Source: Flaccisagitta enflata | Lineage: Eukaryota > Chaetognatha > Sagittoidea > Aphragmophora | Length of the DNA stretch: 64,000 nt | Direction: 5' to 3' | NCBI GenBank assembly: GCA_965153355.1 | Contig: OZ231126.1 | Location: forward strand, 12,462,001-12,526,000 | Shown: piece by piece, positions 49,864 to 63,089 of the stretch | How the letters are laid out: each line of letters starts with the position of its first letter | Numbering within the stretch: position 1 is the stretch's first letter | Made by a program: the position numbers and the translations under genes | The notes under the pieces: model-generated | The model's input: only the letters and a program-made list of their open reading frames with translations | Database searches by the model: none | Told to the model about the DNA's origin: nothing

Positions 49864-49945
<82 letters not shown>
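49864..49945. repeat. (GA)n microsatellite
   Basis: Pure GA, about 41 units. Confidence 0.97.
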
Positions 49946-49947
<2 letters not shown>

Positions 49948-49949
49948 CT

Positions 49950-50385
49950 GTTGTAATTGTAACTCAGATTCCGAAATGTGACAGATGAGGGAGCAGATAA
50001 ACGGGGCATCTTCGCTTCAAAACTTCTATTGAATACTAATCCGGGGGCTGAATATTAATCTCCCGAGCTCGACCTCCGAGCTGTGATTTTGCTAAGTCCG
50101 TTGTCGATGTAAATATTAATTTGTTCCATCAACTGGCGCCGCGATGCCATGACGCCACGATGGCATCACGAGCTGGCCAGGGGAGGTAGCGTCGGCGCCA
50201 TCACGCCTCAAAGTGATATTTATCAATGTATTAATATTTCAATCGACACTTGAGTCATTTTGAATATTATCAAAATACCCAAAAATGAATTAATATTTGA
50301 ATCGACTTAAAAATTCCACTTGAGCCAAAAGGACTATTACTTTGCCAACATTCTCAACATTCACGTCAGTGGACACATTTGCTCA
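49950..50385. other. Unique stretch, no gene called
   Basis: Contains GGCGCC and GATGCCATGACGCC words and two TTAATATTTSAATCGAC copies (50231, 50288). Nothing identifiable. Confidence 0.35.
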
Positions 50386-50387
50386 CA

Positions 50388-50424
50388 CACACAGTTGCAC
50401 ACACACACACACAAACACACGCAC

Positions 50425-50455
<31 letters not shown>

Positions 50456-50508
50456 TACACACACACACACACACATACACATACACACACATTCGCGTGC
50501 AAGCACTG

Positions 50509-50545
<37 letters not shown>

Positions 50546-50645
50546 AACACACACACAAACACACATACAAACACACACACAAACACACATACAAACACAC
50601 ACACAAACACACATACAAACACATACAAACACATACAAACACATA

Positions 50646-50732
<87 letters not shown>
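50388..50732. repeat. (CA)n with (CACAAA)n and (CATACA)n variants
   Basis: Variant-rich to about 50650, then pure CA to 50732. Confidence 0.96.
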
Positions 50733-50733
<1 letters not shown>

Positions 50734-50737
50734 AAAA

Positions 50738-50860
50738 ATTGCGACGACAGACTCGAAAACTGTAACCAAAGACTCGGAAATGACGACCACATATTATTCG
50801 CTTCCTCTTTTCATGTGGAATTTGAAAATGGGGATAATATCTTTTTTCTAACAATGCTGT
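50738..50860. repeat. Second copy of the 21-bp minisatellite edge and its flank
   Basis: Two to three 21-bp units (GCGACGACAGACTCGAAAAC, CCAAAGACTCGGAAATGACG) are followed by TTCGCTTCCTCTTTTCATGT. That last segment resembles the sequence before the main array at 48650-48712, so the order array/flank is swapped relative to the first copy. Confidence 0.7.
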
Positions 50861-50892
50861 TACGCCAATATTTGGAAAACACGTTTTTATGA

Positions 50893-51032
50893 CTTATAAC
50901 TAGGGATGTGGAAGCGATTGACCGCTTCCGTTTTAGAGGATGGGATAGCTACTAGTATTTGTACTACAAAATGGAAGCGGAAGCGGTGGAAGCGGCACCA
51001 AAATCGACTGCTTCCACATCCTTACTTATAAC
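50893..51032. mobile_element. 124-bp hAT-like MITE with TSD CTTATAAC
   Basis: The element spans 50901-51024. The TIRs are TAGGGATGTGGAAGC and, from the right, TAAGGATGTGGAAGC. The 8-bp TSD CTTATAAC (50893-50900, 51025-51032) is perfect and fits nTnnnnAn. The interior repeats GGAAGCGG three times. There is no coding capacity. Confidence 0.88.
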
Positions 51033-51117
51033 CCCTATCAAGCTCCCCAATTACAAGTGTACTATTGTGACCTGAGTAAAAAATCATGAAAACTGACAAT
51101 GAAATTAAAGATTTCTT

Positions 51118-51143
51118 AACAAGGCCGGATACACGGGCCAAGA
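51118..51143 (+). repeat. Family B left-end fragment
   Basis: AACAAGGCCGGATACACGGG followed by unrelated sequence. Confidence 0.6.
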
Positions 51144-51208
51144 TGGTGCGCCGGGCGTTATCTATTCTTAGACCTATCCCTAGCGTATTGAAACAATATT
51201 AAGTTTTT

Positions 51209-51335
51209 AGTCGCGTGCACGCGACTCTACAACCCGCTTTGTCCGTCGGTCGGTCGGTCCGTCCGTCACACTTTTTTTAATGATTTTATTTCTTGGACCT
51301 CACTGCTCCTGCCCATGGCCAAAATTCCTTTAGAA
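51209..51335 (-). repeat. Family B copy, reverse orientation
   Basis: TTAGTCGCGTGCACGCGACT (perfect palindrome), CTACAACCCGCTTTGTCCG, a (GGTC)n run, GTCACACTTTT, and GGACCTCACTGCTCCTGCC, which matches the long-form arm; its left end is missing. Confidence 0.75.
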
Positions 51336-51339
51336 GACT

Positions 51340-52375
51340 CTTGGTGATGCCCAAAAAAAAATTGGCGGCCCTGAGAGCCTTTTTTGGGTGTCAAATAACA
51401 ATTGAGCGAAGACCGTAAAACCAAAAATCGCGAAAATGGCCAATTTTTGGGCTTTTTTCAACCTGTAACCAAAAAAAAGTTGAAATATGGCCCTGAAATT
51501 TTAAAAAGCACATTCATTAGACCCTTCTGATGCTTTTTTGTAAAAAAAATTTTGTTTTTGAAAATTTTAAGGTACCTTAATTTTGAAAAAACGGCTATTT
51601 CGCGATTTTTTAAAAGAAAAAAAATGCCGTTGCCCCCCTAAAAGTTGACCAATTTGAACAAAATTTTTACTGGAGGTACTTCACATTATGGACTACCTCC
51701 ACGTAAAAATTTCATCAAAATCGGAGCACTTTAAGTACCAAAAATTGTGAATAGAAATGAGATTTTTTCATATTTTTACGGATTTTTTTCTTGCTCACCT
51801 ATCTTTGAGCGGTCATAACTTTTGAACGGTTTGACCGATTTTGTCGCACAAAGAAAGGATGGACGCCCCTTGAAAAACTCTACATTTTGGTCACCAATTT
51901 TTCATAAATCCATCAAAAAATGACTTGGCTATAATCGTTTGAATGGAAAAGATCAGCTGACAAAACTCTACATGTGGGCTAGGGCTAAATTTGATGATGT
52001 TTGCGCCCCTTTAAGGCCAGCCAATGGGTCAAATCTTTGTTAAATAATCTTACCAAACGTATAAATATGCATTAGGACCAAAAACAAAACTTTTTGCCGA
52101 TATTTAAATTTTCACTCCCCCTGGCTATCCATGCACCTCAATGTACAATTCTAAACTGATTTCATAGTCAATATTGATAGGTGAATTCACATTTGTCCTC
52201 AAGTGATGGAGGAGGAGGTCCTCCAAAGGTCCTCCACAAATCCTCCTCCTCCTACACCCAAGAGAGAGTTGGAGGAGGGGGTGATTTGATGGGTAATGGT
52301 GACAATGGATTCAGAATTCTGCATCCATGAGGTCTGGAGGTGCTCTCGCGCCTGATCTCCTAAGGCCCACGGCCC
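51340..52375. other. AT-rich stretch, no gene called
   Basis: The style resembles the satellite-like units at 1-1557 and 39801-41285 (AAATTTTTGG, GGTCACCAATTTTTCAT), but I could not align them into a shared unit. GGAGG/CCTCC palindromic words cluster at 52205-52280. Confidence 0.35.
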
Positions 52376-52380
52376 TTAAT

Positions 52381-52687
<307 letters not shown>

Positions 52688-52689
52688 AC

Positions 52690-53640
52690 ACCGCCCTAAT
52701 CTCACAATTAGGAGCAGGGATCAACCGACAGACAGACAAATCCAAGCCATTGACACAAAAGCACAACCTCCTGAGAAAGTTGATATGACAAAAAGAGGCG
52801 GTCTTGACAGGGAAACTTTGAAAGGGATAATCTGTTGTTCAATGTTCATGATTCAGACCACCAAGTCTTCTCTCCATCTCCTCTGCAGCGCATTTCATCT
52901 CAGGACCTCCAAAGAATGCAAGCACCCCCTTCCTATTTTCTGTCAATCTAAGGACCCCTGAAGACTCCCTCTCATCTACAAACTCAATCAGTATACCCCC
53001 AGCCAATGCAGCAACCTCCCCTTTCTTCTCTAATGTCAATTTGCATAACCCCATTGGTTGCACTCTTATTCCCTCACTCTTTTTTGCAAATCTCTCCTTT
53101 TCTACAGGGTGGATGTACTCAAACCAGGGGAATCTAGGGAAAGTAAGATAGTATCAATCCAAAATTATCAAGAGGCCGAAACAACCATATTCAGCATCAA
53201 TAAGCCAGAATGTGCGCCTGGCGTCTCAGTAAAAATTTGCTTCATTTGAATTGAATTTGAAAAGATAATATGTCCGTTTATCATTTGCATTGATATTGGT
53301 TTGCAAAAAAAATGCTGGATCTCTTCTATCAAATTCATTGATTGATTCAATCATTCTTTACTTAATTTCGAGCTTTTCTTACTTTATTTCCATTTGAAAC
53401 TGATAACGGTGTAGCGACTCTCCCTCTGCCTTACTTGCCTCCTAGGGAACACCCCCTAGTGCCTTTTGTTGATTTTCTCTTGCTGGTCCAATGCTTTTTT
53501 AAAAATTCCCGATTGGACAACATTTTTCGGGTTTCGTTAGATGTTGTTTGAATGTTGTTCAAACGTTGTTTGCGATTGTTTCATCGGCGCGTTAAACCTC
53601 GGCTTTGATCAAAATCCCAGTGAAAAGGAATTTCAAGCTT
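52690..53640. other. Unique stretch with one coding-like minus-strand frame
   Basis: The minus strand at 52839-53063 encodes a 74-residue frame of balanced composition (GLCKLTLEKKGEVAALAGG). It continues open upstream for some codons. I do not recognise it and find no companion exon, so it is only noted. Confidence 0.25.
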
Positions 53641-53643
53641 TGT

Positions 53644-54253
<610 letters not shown>

Positions 54254-54254
54254 G

Positions 54255-54256
<2 letters not shown>

Positions 54257-54309
<53 letters not shown>
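54257..54309. repeat. (CT)n microsatellite
   Basis: Pure CT, about 26 units. Confidence 0.96.
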
Positions 54310-54312
<3 letters not shown>

Positions 54313-54744
54313 CTCCTCTCACGCCACCCTGGGATTATGTTCTCTTTGAAAATTTTTATTTTTTCGCATCATTGTCTATGCTCTCTGATCTTTTGTAGCA
54401 TCAGAAAAAAGGAGTGTATAAATAAAAGACAAAAAAGAAAAAAAAATGATATACACACAACAAAAAAATTTTGTTTGATTTGACGCGAAAATTTTTCATT
54501 GTTATCTGAAATGATAAAAGAAGCTGTCGAAATAAATTTGAGCTCTGTCTCTGTCTCTGTCACAGTCCAACTCTCTCTCTCTCTCTGTTTTTCTCTCTCT
54601 GTCAGTGTGTGTGAGAGAAATAGATTTTCGGCTTTCACTTCAACTCACCTTTTTTTGTACAAAGCTCTTGTAATTCCACGGCTTTTCTATTTATAGGATT
54701 AGCAAAGAGTGGCAAAGAAGAACATTTTGAAAAAAGAAAAAATA

Positions 54745-55070
54745 TGACTGTGTGGGGCTCACAGACACCAAATTGGTTGACTGTGTGGGGCTTACAGACA
54801 ACAAAATGGTTGACTGTGTGGGGCTCACAGACACCAAATTGGTTGACTGTGTGGGGCTCACAGACACCAAATTGGTTGACTGTGTGGGGCTCACAGACAA
54901 AAAAATGGTTGACTGTGTGGGGCTCACCGACAACAAAATGGTTAACTATGTGGGGCTCACGAACACCATACTGGTTGAAGATTCAGAGACCGAAGGGCGA
55001 AGGCGTGGTGGAGCCATGGAGGCGAACACCACAGACATGTGACTGTGTGGGGCCCACAGACTACAAACAA
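54745..55070. repeat. 33-bp minisatellite, seven units plus an outlying eighth
   Basis: The unit is GACTGTGTGGGGCTCACAGA followed by CACCAAATTGGTT or CAACAAAATGGTT. Seven consecutive units run 54745-54975; an eighth, GACTGTGTGGGGCCCACAGA, is at 55041. The 33-bp period keeps frames open (117 codons), which I do not read as coding. Confidence 0.93.
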
Positions 55071-55114
55071 GTTGAAACAATCTTATGGCAATGGTAATGG
55101 CTCCAAACTCAACT

Positions 55115-55203
55115 TATGTAATGGATGGACGAACGAATGGGCGGACTTAGGGACCGACAGACGGATAATCTAGCTCGTAGAGTCTCGTAGCACATAACTA
55201 GAA
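55115..55203 (+). repeat. Family B right-end copy, decayed
   Basis: GGATGGACGAACGAATGGGC, GACCGACAGACGGATAATC, GTAGAGTCTCGTAGCAC then ATAACTAGAAA. Confidence 0.5.
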
Positions 55204-55501
55204 AGAAAGTCCATGATGTATCTGAGAGCAGCGAAAAAGATTCATCCTTAGGATTGGAACACCGTCAGTCTCATCATCAACCGAAATAAAAATGAGACGA
55301 ACGGTCATTGGGGGCAACAATGCTAAATTAGCTAATTAAGAAATGTACAGCTCTTGGTTTAGGCGTAGCAAACTATCATGTTTCTCATCAGATCTTGCCT
55401 AGAATGAGTTGCACTCAATCTTCGCAAACTGGAATATTGATGCGTGGTTGTTGAGTTCTTTTTGAGAAAGAGCTTTCAGGAAATTGTACTTAAGTTGACT
55501 A

Positions 55502-56063
55502 ACAGGGTGTGCAAAAAAAAAAAAAAAAAAAAAAAAATCGCACTCGGTGTAATGCTTAAAAACCATACAAGTTAAAATTTGAACCAGAGTATCCCAGTGG
55601 GTCATATTAAAAATAGAAATCAAGAACCGCTGATACAATTTCCATACGCATCTAAAAAGGAAACAAAAAAAAAATTGATTAGATTCTATTGACAGAGCTG
55701 TGTTTACTAAAAAATTAATGCTTTAACTCCCTCAGTGACCCTTGGAGGAATTGTTTTGGAAAAAATGCATCAAGGGGAGATAGCTAGGTCAAGCAGGAGG
55801 GGTTTCAGTCAACAAAAGCATTATAACAATTTGATTTCAACAAGATATAGATATTTATTTACAGGAACAAAATCTTTTAGAGCATTCTAGCTATATCACT
55901 CTTTGTCGAAAAATGTACTCTGCTGTCTACCATACCTTCATCATTTCTTCATCTAAAGTATGAAAATAACCTAATTTTCAACTTTGAATATTAGTTTGAA
56001 AGAATTTCTCAAATTCATTTTAGAACAAATGATGAAGAGTGCGGATTTTTTTGCACACCCTGT
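55502..56063. mobile_element. mariner-like MITE, 562 bp, TA-flanked
   Basis: ACAGGGTGTGCAAAAA (left) and TTTTTTGCACACCCTGT (right) are inverted copies with TA on each side (55500-55501, 56064-56065). A second inverted motif, TCGCACTC / GAGTGCGGA, lies just inside the A-run. The left TIR contains a 25-base A run, the right about 7. The TA target and ACAGGGTGT start resemble mariner-type termini. No transposase frame remains. Confidence 0.8.
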
Positions 56064-56397
56064 TAGTTCTCGTCACGTTTGACACGACTGTCATCCTACT
56101 ATTAGGCGAGTAAAAGGCGAAAGGGTGGAAATAATGACAAAAGGTTAGTGACATTGATAATTGATATGCTTAAATCGGTATTCAATATTATATATCTCTT
56201 GGTAATTAGCGTCAATATCGCCGATATTATCTGTTTATCGTTGACAACTAGTTTTACTAAATTTGCATACGTTTTCTGTCACTCGTGTTTCTAATTTTTT
56301 CGGTATTTTCAAATGATTTTCCGCTATTGGATTAAAAAGCATTTGTTGAAACCATCTGGAAAATAGTGACAACCAAAGGAACACATGACAGTAATTA

Positions 56398-56702
<305 letters not shown>

Positions 56703-56704
56703 GA

Positions 56705-57160
56705 GCAACAGAGACAGAAAGAGAGTTTTGGTGTCTTTGACCAAAGGGAAGCCAGCAGAGTAACCGTTTGAACTTTTCCAGAGGATTTTTGGGTGTCGCC
56801 GTTTTCGAGTTCCTCCTATAAACATTTTATCGGAAGGATTAAGATCTCCTTGCCACAAATTCTTTCTTCTTTTCTACATCTCTTTTTCCTTTCCTGTCTT
56901 TTTTTTCGCTTTCTCTATTAGTTGTTCATCATTGTTATTTTTCTTTCCTTTTCTTGTATACATATGATTCTCTCATCCAGACAAGGAACATTCTTTGGGC
57001 CGCGGTGCCAATAAAGGTTGATTGCTTCGTGTCTATTTTTGTCCACGTTGGACGAAATCCGTCGCGTAGATTTATTTTTTTTTCTTGTTGTTAAAACATC
57101 AGCTAAAAAAGTTGAAAACTAGAGCGCTCATGAATGGATTTACAGAAGTCAATGTACACT
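56705..57160. other. Unique stretch, no gene seen
   Basis: T-rich after 56860; no feature. Confidence 0.3.
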
Positions 57161-57164
57161 GTGC

Positions 57165-57870
57165 AGAGCCTCTGATAGCGGCGCGGGCCTCTGAAGTCCC
57201 ACTCTGTAACGACTCAAGTCTATGCAATTTCAAACCACTGAGAGCTGTTCAAAACTTATGATAGTGGCTTAGTTCTTTTCCTTAATCTCATTAAATGTCG
57301 TTGTGACGTATTGAATTTTCTTTCTGTGATTTGTGTTTATTCAAACCCACTCCAAACCGCTACTCGTTCCTCAATGTGTCCGATTGTAGTAAAGGTAGAG
57401 TCATTAAAATTCCCATTTTAAACCATTCTAAACGACAGTGAACTTCGAGAGCTTCTGAAAGCAGGATAAATCTATTCAAAACTGTGCACAGTTAAGAGCT
57501 CTAGTTGGTGGCATCGGTCTATTAAAAAATAATCCTTACTACGTAGCTACATAGATACATATCCATCTACTGTGCACTGTTGGGAGCTTCTGTTAGCGGT
57601 ATGAACCTATTCATAACCATAATTGTGCACTGTGCAGGGTGCACTGTTGAAAGCTTCTGAGCTTCTGTTGGCAGCATGAGTCTATTCAAAACCATTCCTA
57701 ATCACTGTGCGCTGTCGTGAGCTTCTGTAAGTTCTATTTAAAACAATCCCTAACCACTGTGCATTGTCGAGAGCTTGTAATAACAGCCTAGGTCTATTGA
57801 AAACCGTTCCTAACCACCGTGCACTGTTGAAGACATCTCTTAGCGGCGTAAGTCTGTTTTGGCATCGTTT
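57165..57870. repeat. Degenerate ~70-90-bp tandem repeat
   Basis: CACTGTGCACTGTTGAGAGC-type phrase followed by TTCTGTTAGCGGCATGAGTC and TATTCAAAACCATTCCTAAC recurs about eight times with strong divergence and variable unit length. Confidence 0.75.
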
Positions 57871-57968
57871 CCGAAGGTCAATTCACGCCGGAAGAACGAA
57901 CTTACCTAAAAACTTACCTAAAAACTTCCTTCATGACACTGAAAAAACCACCCTTAGAGTGAGAATGG

Positions 57969-57969
<1 letters not shown>

Positions 57970-58044
<75 letters not shown>

Positions 58045-58132
58045 AGATCTTTCACTTATCATATATCTGAAAGTCACCAACAAACACAGCCTCACCTTCA
58101 CACCTCCTAAAGAGTAAGTCCTCTGAACTCGC

Positions 58133-58187
<55 letters not shown>
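57970..58187. repeat. (GA)n ... (CT)n pair
   Basis: (GA)n 57970-58037 and (CT)n 58136-58187 flank about 100 bp of unique sequence and can pair as a long stem. Confidence 0.95.
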
Positions 58188-58191
<4 letters not shown>

Positions 58192-58369
58192 TAACGCTAC
58201 CTGGAACAAGATTGCCGACAATGAGAACCAATCTCTCTCTCTTTTTCTCTCTCTCTCTGAACCACTGGAACAGTGACAGTCCCGCCTCTCTTGTTATGCT
58301 TCCCGTCTTTGTTATCGAAGCATCACTCAAAAAGCGTGAGCCAAATTTCAGATTTTCGTCTTCACTTTG

Positions 58370-59150
58370 TTGTTCATTCTGTTTTTTCTATCTCTTTCAC
58401 TCTTTTTGTTGTTATCGTTGTTCTTGCCGTTTCAGTTCTTTCTTTTACTCGTTTGGTTGCTGTCGCTGTTGTTGTTGCGAATGTCTCCTGCTTTTTTTTC
58501 TTCATGTTTTGTTTTGGGCCACTGTTGCGGTTGTAGATTTCTTTTTAGTCGAGGACACGCGATTCTACACCTTGCCGTGTCGGTCGGTTCATCGGTCCGT
58601 CCATAACGTAATATTTTCAAATTGTGAGCGGTTTTCGCATTACTGCCCCTTCCCAACCGTCCGCGAATGGATTGCCGTGTCACCGGCCTTGATTGACAAA
58701 TGATGAACCATAGAACCAATTTAGTGCTAGCGAGAGCATGTGAGACTTATGGAGTTTGACGCAGCATGTAAATATTTGTCAGTGAAGTAGATCTGATGGC
58801 ATGGCATTATTATTTGTTATTTTTTCTCACTCTTTCACTCTTTTTGTTGTTATTGTTGTTCTTGCTGTTGCAGCTCTTCGTTTGGTTTTTGTTGCTGATG
58901 TTGTTGCGGATGACTCCTGCTTTATCTTCGCGTTTTGTTTTGGGCCACTGTTGCAGTTGTGGACCCCTCTTTTGAAAAAATGATGAAACGTAGAACCAAT
59001 TAAGCACTAGCGAGAGCAAGTGAAACTTTTGCAGTTAATTTATGAATCGTGATACAAAAGTATTTTACAAAAAAAAGGTTGGCATGACACAGCATGTAAA
59101 TATTTGTCAGTGAAGTAGATCTGATGGCATTAATATTTGTTTTGTTTTTT
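58370..59150. repeat. Tandem duplication of ~290 bp, first copy split by a family B insertion
   Basis: GTTTTGGGCCACTGTTGC occurs at about 58509 and 58934. CATGTAAATATTTGTCAGTG occurs at about 58765 and 59093. Segment order is the same in both copies. In the first, 58546-58691 is an inserted family B element; in the second, the same position is continuous (CCCCTCTTTTGAAAAAATGA), giving the empty site. Confidence 0.85.
58546..58691 (-). repeat. Family B copy inside a duplicated segment
   Basis: TTAGTCGAGGACACGCGATT (hairpin with one mispaired step), CTACACCTTGCCGTGTCGG, a TCGGTTCATCGGTCCGTCC run, TTTTCGCATTACTGCCCCTT, CCGTCCGCGAATGG, and the end GTGTCACCGGCCTTG. Confidence 0.8.
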
Positions 59151-59154
59151 TCAT

Positions 59155-60100
59155 ACAATGTCACTATGAAGCTGCTGAACACAAATCATTAACAAACAGC
59201 AATATCTAGGCAGCCGCTTCTGTTTTTCTAGCTGAAAAAGCAGGATTCAAACCCAAGAAAATCCTCACTTTCCCTGTCTATTAGTGCATGTGAATTTTAC
59301 AGTCGTGGACGATGCGACTGATCAATATCAATTCTATATTATTTGATAATCATAATGACAGTGGAACCTTCAAACGGGTTGGCTACTATCTTGGAAAAAA
59401 GTTTGTCGGCGAGGTAGGATATGGCTATATCATTAGTAAAAATAGAAATATAATGAAAATGCAAAAATCATGAGAGACACTTTAAGTCATCTTCCTTGGC
59501 ATCAATCAACACCTATATATGCCTGGGAATGTTAAGAAGAGGCAGTAAAAAGCCATTAAGTACAGTGCAGCTTGCCGACAAACTTATTTCCAAGGTAGTA
59601 GAAGATTGTTGACTGAGGAGTCATACTCCATGAGTTGTTTACTTCTGAAGGGTCCCGGAACACGGACCCAGTTGTCTTGACGGTGCCCAAAAAGAAAAAA
59701 AGCTTCATCAACTGCAAAAAGGACCGTAGCAGCGTTGACTGCCTTATTGCAATTGAAACTTTACCCACTCCTTTCCTATATGTTTTTTTTTCACAACCAC
59801 CCTTACCCTTTAATTTCTTTCCTCCTGTCTTCAGCACTCTATCTCGTCTTAATTCTTTTCACCACGTCTTCCTTTCCTTCACACCCACCGGACACCATTA
59901 CCCCTTCCTCCCTCTCCTCCTTCTCTTCCTTCTCTTCCTTCTCTTCCTTCTCTTCCTCCTCCTCCTCCTCTTCCCTCGTAGCAACGTCATTCCGATCAAC
60001 GGCGAGGTTTTGTTTACATTTTCTCTCTCGTGTAGCAACACAAACAAAATCATAAACCTCCCTTCATTCACTCCAAACGATAAAGCCCAAGGGATGCGGC
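59155..60100. other. Unique stretch, no gene called
   Basis: A minus-strand frame at 59556-59837 and plus-strand frames at 59635-60060 are open, but biased by CTTCCTTCTC-type sequence after 59900. No domain recognised. Confidence 0.3.
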
Positions 60101-60101
60101 C

Positions 60102-60354
<253 letters not shown>

Positions 60355-60489
60355 TGAAAAAAAAAAAAGAAAAGAAAGAGGAAAGGAAAAGGGGGTAAAA
60401 ATGATGAAAAGGAGGAAAGAAGATGAAGTTAGGTTCCTCTTGGCTTTTTGTTCAGTTCTAATCAATCAAGTACGTGAAAGAAGCGGTGG

Positions 60490-60955
<466 letters not shown>

Positions 60956-60959
60956 AGAA

Positions 60960-61865
60960 AGCAAAAGAAAAAAAAACGTCAGCCATGAAATTTTTTTTAT
61001 TGAAAAGCAACATAGTCGCTGCGGTTGTTTGTTTGTTTGCTTTACAAAGGAAAAAGAATCCGTCGTCAAGATGAAATTTTGCACTCGGGTTGATTTCTGA
61101 GTGAATACGATGTTATGTCATCCTATCTTGCCAATCAGCTTTATGAAATATTCAATGCCATCATCTTTACCATTCTACCCCGAGCCAGACGCGTCGTAAA
61201 CTAGTTTGTATCGTTTCGTTGTTTTGTAACTTTTCTCGAAATTTGATTTTGCTAAATGACTAAGCTAGATGTCACAAAAAAAGGTACGTAACCGCAGAAT
61301 GGATTACTCTAACCCGTAAAGGATACAAATACACCCACTTTAACGGAAATCCGTCTACACTTTTTTTATTTTATAAGAGACCAGTTTATAAGAGACGTGA
61401 GCCTGAGATTTACCAAAATTTTAAGAACAAAATAAGAAAATGCCCAGGGGTAGATTTAGTTTTGGTTTTTTTCAAAAGAACTTTTTTTTTGTAGTTTCAT
61501 ATCTAAAAAATGAATTGTACTTAAATTTTTTAGAAATATACTTTTTTTTTATCTTTAGAAATAACTTCTTTTATTAGTTTGCCTATGAAATCAGGCATTA
61601 TGTAAAAAAAGACCATGATAATTATCGAGTTGAAGATACAATTGTTACAAATAAGGTATTTTTAAACAATTAATATATTTATAAACATTGAAAAAATTAA
61701 AAACACTTTAAGAGATTTCTAAGCTGAAAACAGCCAAAAATTTAAAAACACCCAGGCTGATTTCAAAAAAGTTGTCTCTTATATAAAAAAAAAAGTGTTT
61801 AAACTTGTGGTCACTTCATGTCATTTTCCATTCATTTCCACACTGGCAGTAAGAGAAATCTGCCC
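60960..61865. other. AT-rich stretch, no gene seen
   Basis: TTATAAGAGACCAGTTTATAAGAGACG at 61371 and TTTCAAAAAAGTTGTCTCTTATA at 61755 are partly complementary, so an old foldback is possible. Confidence 0.35.
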
Positions 61866-61877
61866 ATAATTGACGAA

Positions 61878-61915
61878 TTTGGTTGGCCCCTGTTGACATC
61901 CGTCATTGCGGGCTT
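61878..61915. mobile_element. Decayed pogo-like terminus
   Basis: TTGGTTGGCCCCTGTTGACA, TCCGTCATTGCGGGCTTAGA corresponds to the right end of the MITE at 19999-20124 (TTGGTCCCTTGGCATCCGTT, ATTGCGGGG). Only this end is recognisable. Confidence 0.55.
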
Positions 61916-62324
61916 AGATATATAAGATGTCAAATTTGGGAGCAATTTGAGAAAACTTTGTCCCACAGGTCATCGTTACCATCGTTACTTCAAATATTAA
62001 ACCAAAAAAAAAAAAAAAAAAGAAAGAAAAAAGATAAAAGATTCATGAACCCAGATGTAATCATGTTAACAGGAAGTATCAAAAGTTTCTGCTATATCAC
62101 ACCGTGGATAGTGATTTTAATGCCATAATACGTGTCGCCTTATCAGCAGTTCTATGAGCCACCAGCGAGACATCCACCCTCCCCATTAAACTTCCACCAA
62201 CTCTTGCACTGGACCAAAGCAAAAAACGATCACTTACCATGCCCCAAATCCCGAGTTTTCGCCGACCCCATCTCCCCAGCCTTTTCAACCCCTCTCTCTG
62301 TACCTTCGAACCTGCCTCAAATCC

Positions 62325-62635
62325 AGTCCCTGCCCCTTTCCTCCATTGGCTAACTGAAGTCGATAGAGCCCTTTCCACTACCGCTCACCACGCCCTCAAT
62401 CCTGTCCCTGCCCCTTTCCCCCAATTGGTTAACTGAAGTCAATAGAGCGAAAGCCCTTTTCACTACCCCTCACCATGCCCGCAATCCTGTCCCTGCCCCT
62501 TTCCCCCAATTGGTTAACTGAAGTCAATAGAGCGAAAGCCCTTTTCACTACCCCTCACCATGCCCGCAATCCTGTCCCTGCCCCTTTCCCCCAATTGGTT
62601 AACTGAAGTCAATAGAGCGAAAGCCTTTTCAACGA
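62325..62635. repeat. 85-bp tandem repeat, four units
   Basis: AACTGAAGTCAATAGAGCGA occurs at 62431, 62516 and 62601, with a diverged first unit at 62352. Units carry CCCTGCCCCTTTCCCCCAAT and CTACCCCTCACCATGCCC. Confidence 0.9.
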
Positions 62636-62717
62636 CGTATTTGTCAATAAATATTTAATGGCATCTTTTGAGAACCCGCTTGACTTTTTATACGATGTGT
62701 CGAGCCAAAAAATGTCT

Positions 62718-63085
<368 letters not shown>

Positions 63086-63089
63086 AACA

